Assembly (NCBI GenBank): GCA_013433145.1
Contig: CM024181.1
Coordinates: 7,564,001 to 7,628,000 of the forward strand
Source of the DNA: Ascaris suum
Lineage: Eukaryota > Nematoda > Chromadorea > Rhabditida > Ascarididae
Reading direction: 5' to 3'
Length of the DNA: 64,000 bases
Each line of letters opens with the position of its first letter. Position 1 is the first letter of the stretch. The notes below the pieces were generated by a model, which was not told where the DNA came from, searched no databases, and was given only the letters and a program-made list of their open reading frames with translations. This document shows positions 29,737-43,680 of this stretch, one piece after another. The position numbers and the translations under genes were made by a program.

Positions 29737-30524
29737 AGTGTTGTACGCCTGATTCATATTTCAGAATTACCAAGAACCGTAAAATTCATCAAAGGAAACA
29801 ACCTTTTACGGACTAAAGAGCCCACAAAATTTTTCCACCAATTCAAATCGAAATTGTGATGTGGAGAAGAGGAGAAGGGAATCGAAAGGAATATCTAACA
29901 CGAATGGTTTTTTATTATTATGCGTTTGAAAAGAAAGACAAATTTATCAAACACATGCTAAGGTTATTTTAAAAAATGCCACGTGTATGTGATCAACAAA
30001 CGATTTTCTTTCACTACTGAAATGCGTTATAGGAGTCATCATATGGCGTTCAGCACACCTATTAGATTTTGCTACTTCACTTTTCTCGGTTATGCGAATA
30101 GAAACTATCGAGTAGACAAACATTCTCAGACAAACGCAGACACAGACATGACTCTGGCCACAGTGCAGTTTTACAAGGTGAATCTATGAAAGTGTGTAAT
30201 AATCGGAGTTGCAATTGTGACTTAAAGAACTTAAAAAGTAGCCAATTCCAGAACGAGATACAGGCTATGCCACATCTAAGCTAAGCATTGTTCATTCTGC
30301 AACAAATAATTCGAATAGCATCGAGTAAACGACTACCTACATCTCTACTAATTGATATATGTTGAATATAATAATGAAAATGTTCAAAAAAAACATCCTA
30401 CACATAAGTAAATAATATAATATTTTATTATAACATATGTTTTAAATAACATTAAACAATCTCGATAAAATCAAATATGGAGAAGTTTTAAAATGATCTG
30501 AATTAAGAAGAATATATGACCTCA

Positions 30525-30561
30525 GGCAAACCTTTTGGGGTACAAGTCCTCAAGGTTTGCC
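30525..30561. repeat. Perfect 10-bp inverted repeat (hairpin)
   Basis: GGCAAACCTT and AAGGTTTGCC flank a 17-nt loop. The stem is unusually GC-containing for the region. No gene adjoins it. Confidence 0.8.
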
Positions 30562-32898
30562 GGAAGGTTACCACAGAGGAGTTGTTATTGAAGTGGAAGT
30601 GTTTTTCCTCAAAAAAAAAGTCACGAAATGAGAGGAAATGGAAAAGAAAAGGTACTAGAAGAGAGAGACAGAGAGAAAGAGAGAGAGATGACTAGAGGTT
30701 GGGGGGGGGGGTGGGAGCAGGGGGGGGGGGATGCGAGCAAATGTTTCAAGTTACAACGGTAAATGTACTCAGAAGATGTTTATCGTCGCAGTGGGACGTA
30801 ACGATTGTGGAAGTGAGACGTTATCGTTGTGAAATGTTGTTGTAACTATAGGTTGCAATTATCGGAGGTATTCACGTGAAAATTAATGATAAAAAATGTT
30901 GAAGACACTGCAAAAGATGTTCGCAAGTTGGAGCAAGCGGTTTTGTAACCAAACAATGACGTCATTCTCAAGAAATGCACTCTGTTAGGTGCAAGTATAA
31001 GATAGAAACTTGCAAATGATCATTGAATTCATTCTTCTCCTATCGGCCAAATACACAATGGATCCTCGATATTATAGCGACACAACAATAGACAGAGATG
31101 AAGAAAAAAAAACCCTATAATAATTGCCAATATTCATCTGTCTATCTGTTTGTCGATTGGATTGAATAATCTATTAGTTTTCAGCTAAACGTCCATTCAT
31201 TCGGATATCAGTTTAAAGAAATTGTATACTTAATTAAAATCACTTCATAACAATTTCAATTTTTACTCGCTATTTCTATGCAAAAAAAAAAAAAAAAAAT
31301 TGTAGATATGTCCATTTCTAAAAGAGCGTTTGGAAATAATGCACAGATGATCGAAAATGCAAAGAAATTTGTATTAGAATGATCACATTTTTATGATTTG
31401 CTTTATGAGATGTCGGTTTTCGTTTCTAAATTGTGCCGTTTTCTTCCAATTGTTTTTAATTACAAAATAGCTAAACGTAAATATTATTTTCACCTCTTTC
31501 AATAGTGATTCTATATGTAGGTAATAAAATATTTTATGGATACTATGAATTACGTTCAACGTCAATAAAATTAGCATTTATAACGATGTTGATGAGTTGA
31601 ATTTGCAAGAAGGAATGCAATTGGGTGGGAAAAAAAGAAAAGAAAACGACATTTATTCGACGATTAAGTTGCGTTGTTTGTATTTTTGAGTGCCTAACTT
31701 GTTTTTGAAAGTTTTTTACGACTCTAAGAGTGAAAAATTGAAGCAAATTTCATTGCAAATTTTGCTAGCGCTAGACTCCTATAAATAATGAAGAAAAATT
31801 TTTGCATAAATGCTGGAAAATTTTTTGCAAAATATTTTCAACGCTATAAAATAGAAAATTGAAAGCGTAATCAAAAGTCAATGCGCTATTTTGATATGTT
31901 TGTTTGTTGGCCAACCGCATGGCGCTTAATAAATAACAAAGAAATTCCCCAAAATAAAATAATGCATTATTAAATTTGGCGCCTATTAGAGATTCAAATG
32001 CATTCGCCCGTTTTAAATTAAAAAAGCCTTTTATTATTAACATAAACGACAAATAAAAAAGGCATTCTTTGAGCGGAACCTGAGGTGACAGGGGGTTAGA
32101 GCAATGACTTGGAGGAAGGGAGGTGGAGGGGGGGGGGGTGGGAGAAAGGAAATATACACCACAAGCTTATATAATAATTTTTGAATATAAAACACTTTTA
32201 TAGACTGTATATAGAGTTGAATTTCTATTCGCTATTTGCAAACAAGGCGAAAATCTATGCAACTAAAATTCGCCGTCACCTATTAGACTCGAAGAAATTA
32301 TAATATTTTTTTAATGTTTCATTCATAGCAAATTTGCATGAAATTTAATGTAGTAAAAAATTTATGTTTAATTTCAATAAAGGTTGACCAATGAGGTAAA
32401 GGTTTTAGTGGACATCGAATGATACTCAACGGAAATCAAACTAGCTCATGATCAATATGCTCGAACTTAACGCTCTTATCAGAAATCAATCTAGCTCATA
32501 ATAAAAGTATGCTCCAACTTGACAGTCTTACTAGTCAATTAAAAATTAACTGGCAATTAACCATACAATTTAATCAATCGTAATAATGCGCTATCGTTTC
32601 ATTTACGGCAGTTAGAAAATTCCAGAATCTCGTCAATCATGGATTATGGAATTTATTTCTAAATTTAAAAAAAAACTAATTTTTCTTTTTTTTGCTTTAA
32701 TCACTTAAATAAAATTCAAAGCCACTCAAAATTGAGTGTTATTAATTCAATGCAAAAAAAAAGTTTTTTTTTCTTGAAAATTATTTCATTTATGATTGTA
32801 TAAATGTTTTTCATAAATTAGCAAAGAAGTTTTTCAAATTGTAACACACGTAAATTTAGATGCGAATAGTCATATTTAATTGACGAACAACGTATAAC

Positions 32899-32998
32899 TT
32901 TTTTTTTCCACTTTTTCCACTTTTTTTCCATTTTTTCCATTTTTTTTTCATTTTCCAGCTTTTTTTCCATTTTTTCCACTTTTTTCCATTTCAGTTTT
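32899..32998. repeat. Degenerate TTTTTTCCA tandem repeat
   Basis: Repeated T-run plus CCA or CCACT units, period about 10-12 bp. On the minus strand they give a lysine/methionine/tryptophan-rich frame (KKWKKWKK), which I take as an artefact. Confidence 0.85.
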
Positions 32999-33494
32999 TT
33001 CATTTCATCGTTTGTAATGATTTTTTTCCCCAATCCGATAATAACATGAACATAAAGCAGTGTGCAACAACAAAGAAAACTGGTAGAATGCACATTATAT
33101 TCATCAACATCGCGCTGTACCATAGTCAACGTAAATTGAGTGCGTCGATTTGCTATGTTTAAATGAAGTGCGAAAATTTTTTGCAATATCTTTTTTTTTC
33201 GCATTGAAAGATCGTATTTATTATATGCATAACGTTAAAAATATTCATTTGAAATCCGAAAAATTATTCCGGAACCGGAAATCTTCTAGTCGTTGTGTAA
33301 AAACCTTTGATTAATAATCGATGCGTAAAAATTATTTCGCTGATGATTTCATTCCGGATAATCGTGAATATAAAATTTGTCGACTATCAAATAGTTTTTT
33401 TTTTTTTTAAATGAGAACTTTGACGATATTTGACTATAAATTTTCAATAATATGATAAGTTGAAGATTTTTAATGATATGATAAGAAAATAAAC

Positions 33495-33546
33495 TTAGTG
33501 AAATTGTTAAAATTTACATATTAGTGAAATTGTTAAAATTTACATA
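33495..33546. repeat. Exact 26-bp tandem duplication
   Basis: Two identical, adjacent 26-bp copies starting TTAGTGAAATTG and ending TTTACATA. This looks like a recent event. Confidence 0.95.
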
Positions 33547-35926
33547 TTTCATTGATTCTTAAATAATCATTCTTTGTAAATCACTATTTTGAGTGAGAGA
33601 AAAAGGTGGAAAATTTTAGAATTAATGAAAAATTTCTTTTTAAAATTTTCAATTTTTTTTTTGAAAATTTCTTATTGCTTGATTAGTGGCGCATTTTTTG
33701 AAGTTGTAAAAATTGAGCTATTCGTCTTTTATTTTCGAGTTGAAAAGTGATAAGGGCTACCATTGCGTAAATGCAATAATCCACTCAACACTTATAGATA
33801 GTAATAAAAAATAGTATCGGCTTCTAACGAGATATTATTGAATAGTCCATGGCATACATGAAAAGGAAATTCAATACTTCTTAGATCATATAGCCCATAG
33901 TTCATCTTCAAACAATTTGACCACTCTATTCAACTTTTTATACTTAATTAAGTAGCCTGTTCGACAAAAAATACTCTCGAATTTAATTAAATTCTAGCAT
34001 AAAATGTAACGAAGAGAATTTTATTATAATCGTTATATATGATATAATGCATAGTATATTATCATATAATAAATAATTGTTATAAATTCATAAAATATTT
34101 ATGTGAATATAAATAAATCGTAAAATAATTTAAATTTTTTTGGTAAATTATGCAAAAATTTTAGTATACATTATACGAATAAAATTAAAAACAAGAAATA
34201 AATCAAAAAAAAAGAGACAAACTAATAGATCGACATCATCGTTTATAATGGTGGAATTCGATCAACTCGGAGAATTTTTTATGAGTAGAAGAGAATAATG
34301 ATGCAATGAGAGCGACTCGAGGGATTGGGGGAGAGAGGGGATCGCACTACGCATTTACCCATAAAATGATCTCAATTTATGTGAACTGTGCAATCATGCA
34401 TTTATAATCATAATATAAGTGAGCATATTTATCCGCATTTTATTGTTATCTATGAAAGCGTTTCGAATGGAAATGCAGTTTTTGAAACGAATTCTTCCAT
34501 TTTTTTTTTCCACAACGTATAAATTATCACATATCATTGCCGATTATTACTATTTTCTATTCTATTCAGTTTACAAGTAAAGATGAAATAGTATTTTTAT
34601 TAAGTGATAGTATAAGATATTAGTAACTAATTGATATTTTCATTAAGAAAATGATAGTACTTTATATATTGATCAAAATATGGTAGTAACTGAAAGTGCT
34701 TTATGTTTCATTCGTAACTGATATCTGATATATTTATCTGGTAGTAATTGATAGTACCTAACAGTACCTAATATACTTTATTCGTATCTGATAAAGTAAA
34801 AAAAATGAAATATTGCAGTAATTCTTATATTGTTTCAAGTATTTCACATATTTCTTATCTTTTATATATATGGAAATATTTTGTAGTGACTAATTAGATA
34901 TTCAGATATGGATATTGATAGTGATATTTAAATATTTAGATAGATATAAAATATCGTACATATTTAGAACTCCAATAAAACACTAAACTGAATATAAACA
35001 ATACAACGATCATATATTATCATAACGACTACGATCGGCTATTATCAACGATCTGTGAATAATTATTTCAATTGAATCGAAGTGGATTGAAATGGACTTA
35101 ATAGGACTTTAAAAAAACTGGAATTTCTTCACACGTTTCGGTGAAATTTTTTGTGAGAACGATTGATAGCGGTATCATATATATGGGTATTCATGAGCGT
35201 ATACGTATCTATGAGAAAATGAACTCGTAAATCCTAGAAACTATGGTGATATTTTACGTCAATGATGATCTCCTAAATTCGATTCTATTTTGAAGTTGGC
35301 AAATCGAATTTTCTCGTTGCTGGTTTTTTTTTTTAAACGACGCTAAAAATTTAGGATGTGAACAACTGATCGGCATCATAGGAAAGTGCATTATTAAATC
35401 TTTTTATGTTGTTTTTTTTTCCGGAAAATTTGGCATTCGAACGGCTGAGCTTTTTTTTTCCCCATCAAACTGCAATTTCATCGCATAAAAAGTGATACAC
35501 AATGACGATGAAATTTGCAGGAAAAATTGCAAGAGCCCGATCAAATTTTAGTGTGTTTTGATGCATTCGCTTGTCTTCAAGGTAAGAAAAAAAAAATGAA
35601 ACCGCTAAAATATCGATGAATATTGCCTTAGCGAATAAATTTCCACGAAAATAAAATCATCAATTCGTTCCACTTCTCGTTCAATCGTTTGATCATGATT
35701 CAATTCTTGAAAATCCCAAAAAATTTATTACTATCATTAGCAAATGAAAGAAAGAAAATTATGCGCCAATCTATGAAGTGAAGTTATGAATTCCGATAAA
35801 AATATTCTTGAAATTTGAATATTTTCATAAAATATGTCTCAATTTGAAAAATTGGTTGAAATTCAATTGCGTTAGCTATAGTTAGCTATACGCTGTGTTG
35901 TTTGAAAAAAAACCATAACAGTTTAC

Positions 35927-37216
<1,290 letters not shown>

Positions 37217-37456
37217 CTGGAATATAAGACATAAGCAATGTGTCATTAAGATCTCTCTATTAACTGCAGTAATTTGGCTCCGACTGGACTCCTTGGCTCC
37301 ATCGTACTGAGCCATTTCCTTTAGTAGGCTCATCGAGACGACAGCGATGAAATAAGTTATGGCCATCTTCCTAAATCGACTCGTCAACGTTTGGCGTTCG
37401 GTGAACAGGAAACTAGCCTGAAGTTCAATCTTCACGCAATCTTTTAACTTATCCAC
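37217..37456 (-). CDS. Unrecognised 80-codon exon-like segment
   Basis: On the minus strand an acceptor (ttttcgcttag) at 37458-37457 opens exactly 80 codons without a stop, closing at a CAG|gttttt donor. Codon use and residue mix look coding: a basic/acidic start (DKLKDCVKIELQ), a possible membrane segment (MAITYFIAVVSMSLL), a polar loop (KESSRSQITAVNRE) and a second hydrophobic stretch at the end (ILMTHCLCLIFQ). If the donor is ignored, the frame runs on hydrophobic for 14 residues to a stop. The layout (helix, polar loop, helix) is like part of a multi-pass protein, but no family is recognised and no partner exon was proven. Confidence 0.3.
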
Positions 37457-38229
37457 CTAAGCGAAAATGGAAGCTAATATAAAAAGACTTTTATTTGCAA
37501 TGAATGCTCTATTAGTTAAAATAAATAATTGTTGATGTTATTCTAAATGCAGTACACTATCGATAAAATAGATTTATTCTCAATGTTTCGTTATTTTATA
37601 TTATCATTAAGAAAATAATAAATAATACACACGATTTATACGATTTCCATATTAAAAAAAAAAAGAAAAATTCATTATCGAGATGATATTATCTATATTC
37701 GATAGTTGTCGATTCAAATCTATCATCAACAATATCATTTACATTGTTGAGCTTCTACTACCTATTAGAATTTTTCTCATTGCGGCAAGCAAACTGGTTC
37801 TTTGCAGATATTCATTGATAAACATTATGTTAGAATAAGGTGACTGCGCGTCACTAACACATTTATTTCTTCAACAAATTTATCCTATGCGTGACGGTTA
37901 ACTATGCCGATAAATTAAAATGTGAGTATGGAGAAGTTTATATGAGATAAAAATGAATGGCCATCATATGACAATATTGTTTCCGGTTTCATTTCCGGTT
38001 TAAATTTCCGGTTTCTAGTGAACATCAAATTCTATGTGGTTATTGCTATTAGCTCATTATTATAAGGTAAAAGTACATAGAGAATATTCCTATTCGAAAT
38101 AATAAAGTCCTTGAAGATTGGTAGAGGGTAGAGGTGATTTGACGTAGACTTTAAATAAAAAAATATTCGAGTAGTAAAACTCTCTATTAATAAAAGAGTT
38201 CAATTAACGGAGAGAATCGTTTTTTTTTT

Positions 38230-38315
38230 GGGGGGGGGGGGGGGGTAAATGCACATATCATATTTGTTTTCTCTTTGATATTTTCACCTACCCCCCCCCC
38301 CACCCCCCCCCCCCC
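38230..38315. repeat. G16 and C11-A-C13 tracts in inverted array
   Basis: A run of 16 G (38230-38245, after nine T) is followed 45 bp later by 11 C, an A and 13 C (38291-38315). The two arms are complementary. Confidence 0.95.
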
Positions 38316-39905
38316 ATACCATGTCTATGTTTCATTTCTTTTATTTCTTATTTCAGCTGTATTTTTCATAACCTTCACCTAATTAACATACCTAACCTTT
38401 AGATTATTTTTTCAAACCCTCCGTCTTTCTAATTTCCATTACTTTAAATAAGTGCTCCTGCATATTATTTGAGATTTTCGGAGTCAAACAGTAAAACTAC
38501 ACCACTATATAACTCATCATACGCTTCATATAAAAGATATTCCACTATATGCCTCATAGATAGTAAAAATTTACTATTGAGTAAATATATTGTAAGAAAA
38601 AATTTAATAACGATTTTACAACATAAATACACAGAACATAAAAAATATATGAGAAAAACGTAAAAGTTGATCATTGAAGTATATATTTCCGTTCATATAT
38701 AAAAAAGTAAAGAAATTATAAGAGAATATCAAAAATCGTATAAATTTCAAAACATTGTTGAAAAAAAAATCATTTTGATCAATCTAGAAAATAGATTAGA
38801 TTGCATTTAGTAGAGATTCTAGGATATTTAGGATAGATTTCAGGATAGATTCCATTCTATGAGCAAGACTTCCATCAATAAGAACGGATGCTATCAAGAT
38901 TCGTCCACCGGAAGTAGGTAATAAAGATTAGACATTGGTTTGTAAACTTATATGACGTTGAACAATTGACTCTTCCAATTGTATTACAACAGAAAAAATA
39001 ATAATCCAACAAATCCATCGCTTACATGATTGGCTGATAAAAAATTGCAAAAGTATATCGCAAAAAAATTTAAATAAGTATACTCGACTAGGCTCATTAC
39101 TGCATATAGAATGAAGTAAATGCCTTATTACTCTATTTGTTCAGAGAAGAAAGAGAGAAAGAACAACAGATAGCAATCTGCAGTGAATATACTTTTCATA
39201 ATTTTTAGGACACTTTAGTGGTATTTGTATTGCATCACGCTATAGAATGAGGATAATATAATTGACTTTTGCAAGGTGTATGCAAATTTGATGGATCACA
39301 ACTAACGAAAATATGCGTCATGGGCAAGGAGACTAGTGAGGTATCGCCATACATCTGCATCTAACTCAGGTGAAATTAAAGTATTTTATCAGTGAGATGT
39401 CATCAAATATGTGAGATTTTTAAATTTAACGCAAATAAGTGGAAAAATATTTATAGCTTTTTAGAATCGATCATAAATAATCGGATGCGTAAAATATTTC
39501 GTATTGAAAAAAAAAATCTATTTTATAATTTTCTTTGATGGAAAAATGAGTTCAACATCTATTAGTGAAGTTAAAAGTGTAATTAGAAACAACAAAATGA
39601 AGATTCATTTTTAAGACGTCATAATATGTGGGAAATTTAAATTTCACATTTTGTCGCTTTTTGTACTTTTTTTTTATTCTCTTTACAAAAATTCCATTAT
39701 AAAGACATCTATGCATATGTGTCGGTTTGATTGACTTTAAATGGTAAGCCATAAATGTTATCGATTATGAAAGTTGACGTTTATAGTTACTAGTTACAGT
39801 GATCGTCTAGACTCATTTTGTTTCTCTCGATCACTTTCTGCAAGAGTTATACAGCGCGACGAAATTTGCATATATCAATATGTGACATTATTGCTAGATG
39901 GGGAA

Positions 39906-39920
39906 GGGGGGGGGGGGGGG
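39906..39920. repeat. G15 homopolymer
   Basis: Fifteen consecutive G inside a G-rich patch. A further G12 tract lies at 40360-40371. Confidence 0.97.
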
Positions 39921-40457
39921 AGGGGAGAGAAGGTAGAAGGCAATAGATGGGCGAAAAAAGTTGGATTCCAGTCAAAATTCCGATCAAAAAAGTCGCCAAT
40001 TCATTGAGTGATTCTGTTGGAGAATTCATATTAAATGATGCATCATTTATGTAATTACGAAGTGCGCATAACATTTTCGTATATATTCGTTTTTTTTTTT
40101 CACTCGATGCAAAATGTTGTTTTAAAAAAATATAATTATTATTGAAAAAAAAAATAAAAATTTAATGAAAAATTCAAAAATTACGACCGAAAAAAAAATT
40201 GTCATTAAAACTACTTTCTCATAAATACAAAGATATATTATATTTATAAGCAAACAGATAAAATCTCAAACGTTAAAGAGTAACAATCGTTGTTGAGTTC
40301 TAAGTAACAAAGGGGAAGGAGGAAGGTGGAAGGGGGATAGGGGCAAGGGAAGGAAAGAAGGGGGGGGGGGGTTGGTATGAAACAACAAACGTAAACATAT
40401 TCATTGATATACAACGCAGTCTAGAACGTCAATAAATTTGTGCGCAATAAAATCGAC

Positions 40458-40794
40458 AATGACGATAAAATTCGTCATCGATTGTGTTGTTGCAGTAACA
40501 ATTCATACAGCTCACCAATTATTTGGCGAAAATTATGCCAAGCCTATAGGAAGTTGTCCTCTTCTCAACCGTCTGTCAATATCGGTCGATTCGGCAATCA
40601 CTCGTGCATCGCAAATCGAATCGTTGCACCTAAACGTCGACTTGTATTCCATTCAGCATTCTTCTAAGTATGTAAAGTCCATCGCTCGCAAAAAGAATTT
40701 AAATCATATTGGAATTGCGAGGAAAAAGAGGAAACGAGGACGTTTGTTGACCAAACAAAACACCGACGGCCGATGGAAGAGAGGGTCCGCATAA
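40458..40794 (+). other. Open frame of about 111 codons, doubtful
   Basis: The longest ATG-started frame in the gene-poor stretch that is not made of simple repeat. It begins MTIKFVIDCVVAV and ends in a basic stretch (RKKRKRGRLL). Base composition is less AT-rich than nearby DNA. There is no recognised domain, no clear splice acceptor before the ATG, and competing frames are also open. I lean against it being a gene. Confidence 0.15.
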
Positions 40795-41585
40795 AACGGA
40801 GAATTGCGCTAAACAAAAGGGCGAAAAGACAGGAAAGTATTGGCTTCATTTTGATAATATGAGATATATAGGCCACAAATTATGATGACAGATAATATAT
40901 TCGTGGATAGCAGACGGGAGGGGGGAGAAATGGGCGATTGAAGAATACATATATATAAATACATAAAATACATGAAATACACGAAATATATAAAAATACA
41001 AACTTGCGAAGTTGTAAACTTTGAAAAGCCGTAATTCAAAAACATTGCCAACTTATATTTGCCTATTTGCTTGCTTATATATGAAAAATGATGACTTTAT
41101 TGTTTATAGATGTAAATTTAATTTTTATGCTAAAACGATTGCATATTTTAGCTTAGAGAAAAATTTTCCTCTTCATTTTTATTTTCAAAATGAGTAAAAT
41201 TCGATTCAATTTTCTCATACAATCGATTGCTGCTATATTATTCGTTTGAAGTTGATGAATTAATAAGTCCCGAAATTATCGCTTTTGAGGTGAAGTGGAG
41301 TGGTCGACTCGTCGAGTATATGCGGTTTGGTAAGTGTTCCTAATCGTTGAGATGATTTTATGAAGTTTTAAGGCATTCGATCAAGACCCTATGCATGTTA
41401 TAGCTATCCTGATGAAATTCTAAAGTAGATCCAAGAATGCTATACAAGTATTTACTCTCAAACTTCCAAATTGTTCATATTTTCATGAATAAGCTTAATA
41501 GTTTATTGTGTGCATAAATTCTTAGTGACTAGAAAAATAAAATGTATTGATTTTATCCATTAATCAAGTGTTTCACACCCCATAG

Positions 41586-41659
41586 TTTGCAATAGCTCAT
41601 TGCTAGAGCATCGGCTCGAGAAATGAAAGATCCTGAGTTCGCAATTCGGGCGATCACTA
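41586..41659 (+). pseudogene. tRNA-derived relic (decayed tRNA or SINE head)
   Basis: The D-arm is intact: TAGCTC - loop - GAGC, with a good RNA polymerase III A box (TAGCTCATTGCTAGAGC). The T-arm CTGAG-TTCGCAA-TTCGG pairs throughout, using wobble pairs. The anticodon stem (27-31 against 39-43) and the acceptor stem do not pair. So it is tRNA-derived but not a working tRNA. The isoacceptor cannot be assigned. Confidence 0.6.
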
Positions 41660-43379
41660 GTCATCAAAAATCAAAGAATGCTTTTTGTTTTGAGTTTGAA
41701 GCGCACAAAGAGTGAATAGACATTTATTATGAATTATAGTAATAACCTGCTGCAACTTGACCTTCAGCATGACCTTTTGTCCACTAAAAAAGTGGGAAAA
41801 TGCACCGAAAAGGCTAGCACAATATGCGCTTTTCTACTTCAAGCCATCAGGCCAAAGCTATTTCTCATTAGATAAGGCCATCCTAAAAAAAAAAACCAGT
41901 TGTGAGCGATTCTCTCACGAAACCAGTTTGCTGTACATAATTGCACCTCACCGATAAGGGAAGAAATTCGACTTGCAAATTGCTGGATGCCTTTGTGTAT
42001 CCTTTCAAAAGTTAGCATTTATGGATAGCAAGCATAGATTATATCCATGGTGTAAACTATGCGCAATAAATTCAACTAGCTTAGCTTTCTTGCTACGTGA
42101 ATTGAAACTCAGACAGGTAAAGGTATACACAAATAAAAATGCGCACAAAAATGATGCCATCATAATACGCTTGTAGAAAAATTTTGCGAGGATGACATGA
42201 AAGCTGATAAGATATGCGTCTTCCAGATGTCTTTTGTAAATATTCGCTGAACGCTAGGTTATGATGACTTCATATATTAAAAAACGCCGATTATCAGAAG
42301 GCTATATATACGGTCTACCTTTGTCTACCTTTTATTTAACTCTATCTACCGTTTGTCTACCTTTTGGCCCTATCGTTGAGTGTTTTAACCATTAAGTAAA
42401 ATGCTCCCATATCTTCTCAATTCTTTCTGCATTTGGACATCGTTTGAACCCTGGAAACGAAAATTATTCTCGATTATGAATTCACATAAACATTGTTAGA
42501 TAAACATTATTTCGCATTATCCCACTGCTCAAAGATTATTGTGAAAGAGGTAGGCATAAGCGATGAATTTGCAAAAACCTTCTACTGCAAGTCAACGTTC
42601 CAGGTCAGCCTATTGTTTCAATGCTCAATAAATTGCAACTTAATCTAAGGTTTTCTACACTAAAAGCCTTGGCTAAAACGACTGCATTATAGCGCTGGAA
42701 AAATAAACTTACCTGTACAATTCTAATGTCACCTTAGTTGCGACTGTTGATAAATGAGGTGAGCAATTGGAATGGCATTGGATTTGATGTCGAGAGGGGG
42801 AGGAAGAGGAAGAGGTGAGGGAGCTGGCTAAAGAGTGAATTATATTTACGAAATATCATTACCTGTTTCATTTATAATTGATGAGCTGAAAATACTTGAT
42901 ATAAAGAGATAAACATACAAGCATAAACACCTTTATAAACCTTAATGCAAAATCTGCAAACTTAATGCAATCTTGCGAAAAAAAACAATGGCTAAAAATT
43001 GCATTAAAAAAGGATCTAAATATGCTGCAAATAAATATATAAATGCAAAAAAAATGCCTCGAATAGTGATGGTTTTTTTTCTTTAGCAGTGATCAACTGT
43101 TTATGACCTCGTACAAATGCATGAAATTGCTACCGTAAAAGAAAAAAAAATACTGCAATAAAAAGGAACTAACGCGTGATACGCTTATTTCCAGAAAAAT
43201 AAAATATCGTCGTTCGAAGTTTTTTTTTTAATTTTTATTTAAAGGACTAGATGTCACTTTTTATTGTTTTATCGCTAGTTTATCTGTTGTTTTTGTAGAG
43301 ATATTTCATGGTCACGCTATGAATGTAAATGTGTTCTCATATTTGTATCTTTTTTCTATGTATTTCCAACTCATTACTC

Positions 43380-43680
43380 ATTGAATGCAATAGCGATACG
43401 ATTGAAATGAATTGAATGCTTACGCTACACACATTGAATAAGGCGTTTTTTTTTCTTGCCAATAATTAAGAATGCAATAGCCAAATGCATTAGGACAACT
43501 GGCAATGCAACGAACAATGCATTGCATCAATTTGAAATGCAATAAGCAAATGCAATGCAATAATTCGCAACGCAACAAAAAGAAATGCGATGGAATAATT
43601 TAGAATACTATAGCAAAATATACTACAGCAATTTGCAATGCATAAAACAAATGCAATATAATAATTTACAATGCAACAAA
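43380..43680. repeat. Degenerate AATGCAA-rich repeat
   Basis: About 300 bp in which AATGCAATA, AAATGCAATG and AATTTGCAATGCA words recur at irregular spacing. It is the densest patch of a word type that is common throughout the window. Confidence 0.65.

Noticed and set aside
32818..33204. 128-codon minus-strand frame, lysine/tryptophan-rich
   Set aside because: Its C-terminal half is the translation of a TTTTTTCCA repeat; no domain in the rest and no clear start context.
41757..41957. 66-codon plus-strand frame at 41.8 kb
   Set aside because: No good start or splice sites and interrupted by an A-run; composition alone can explain it.
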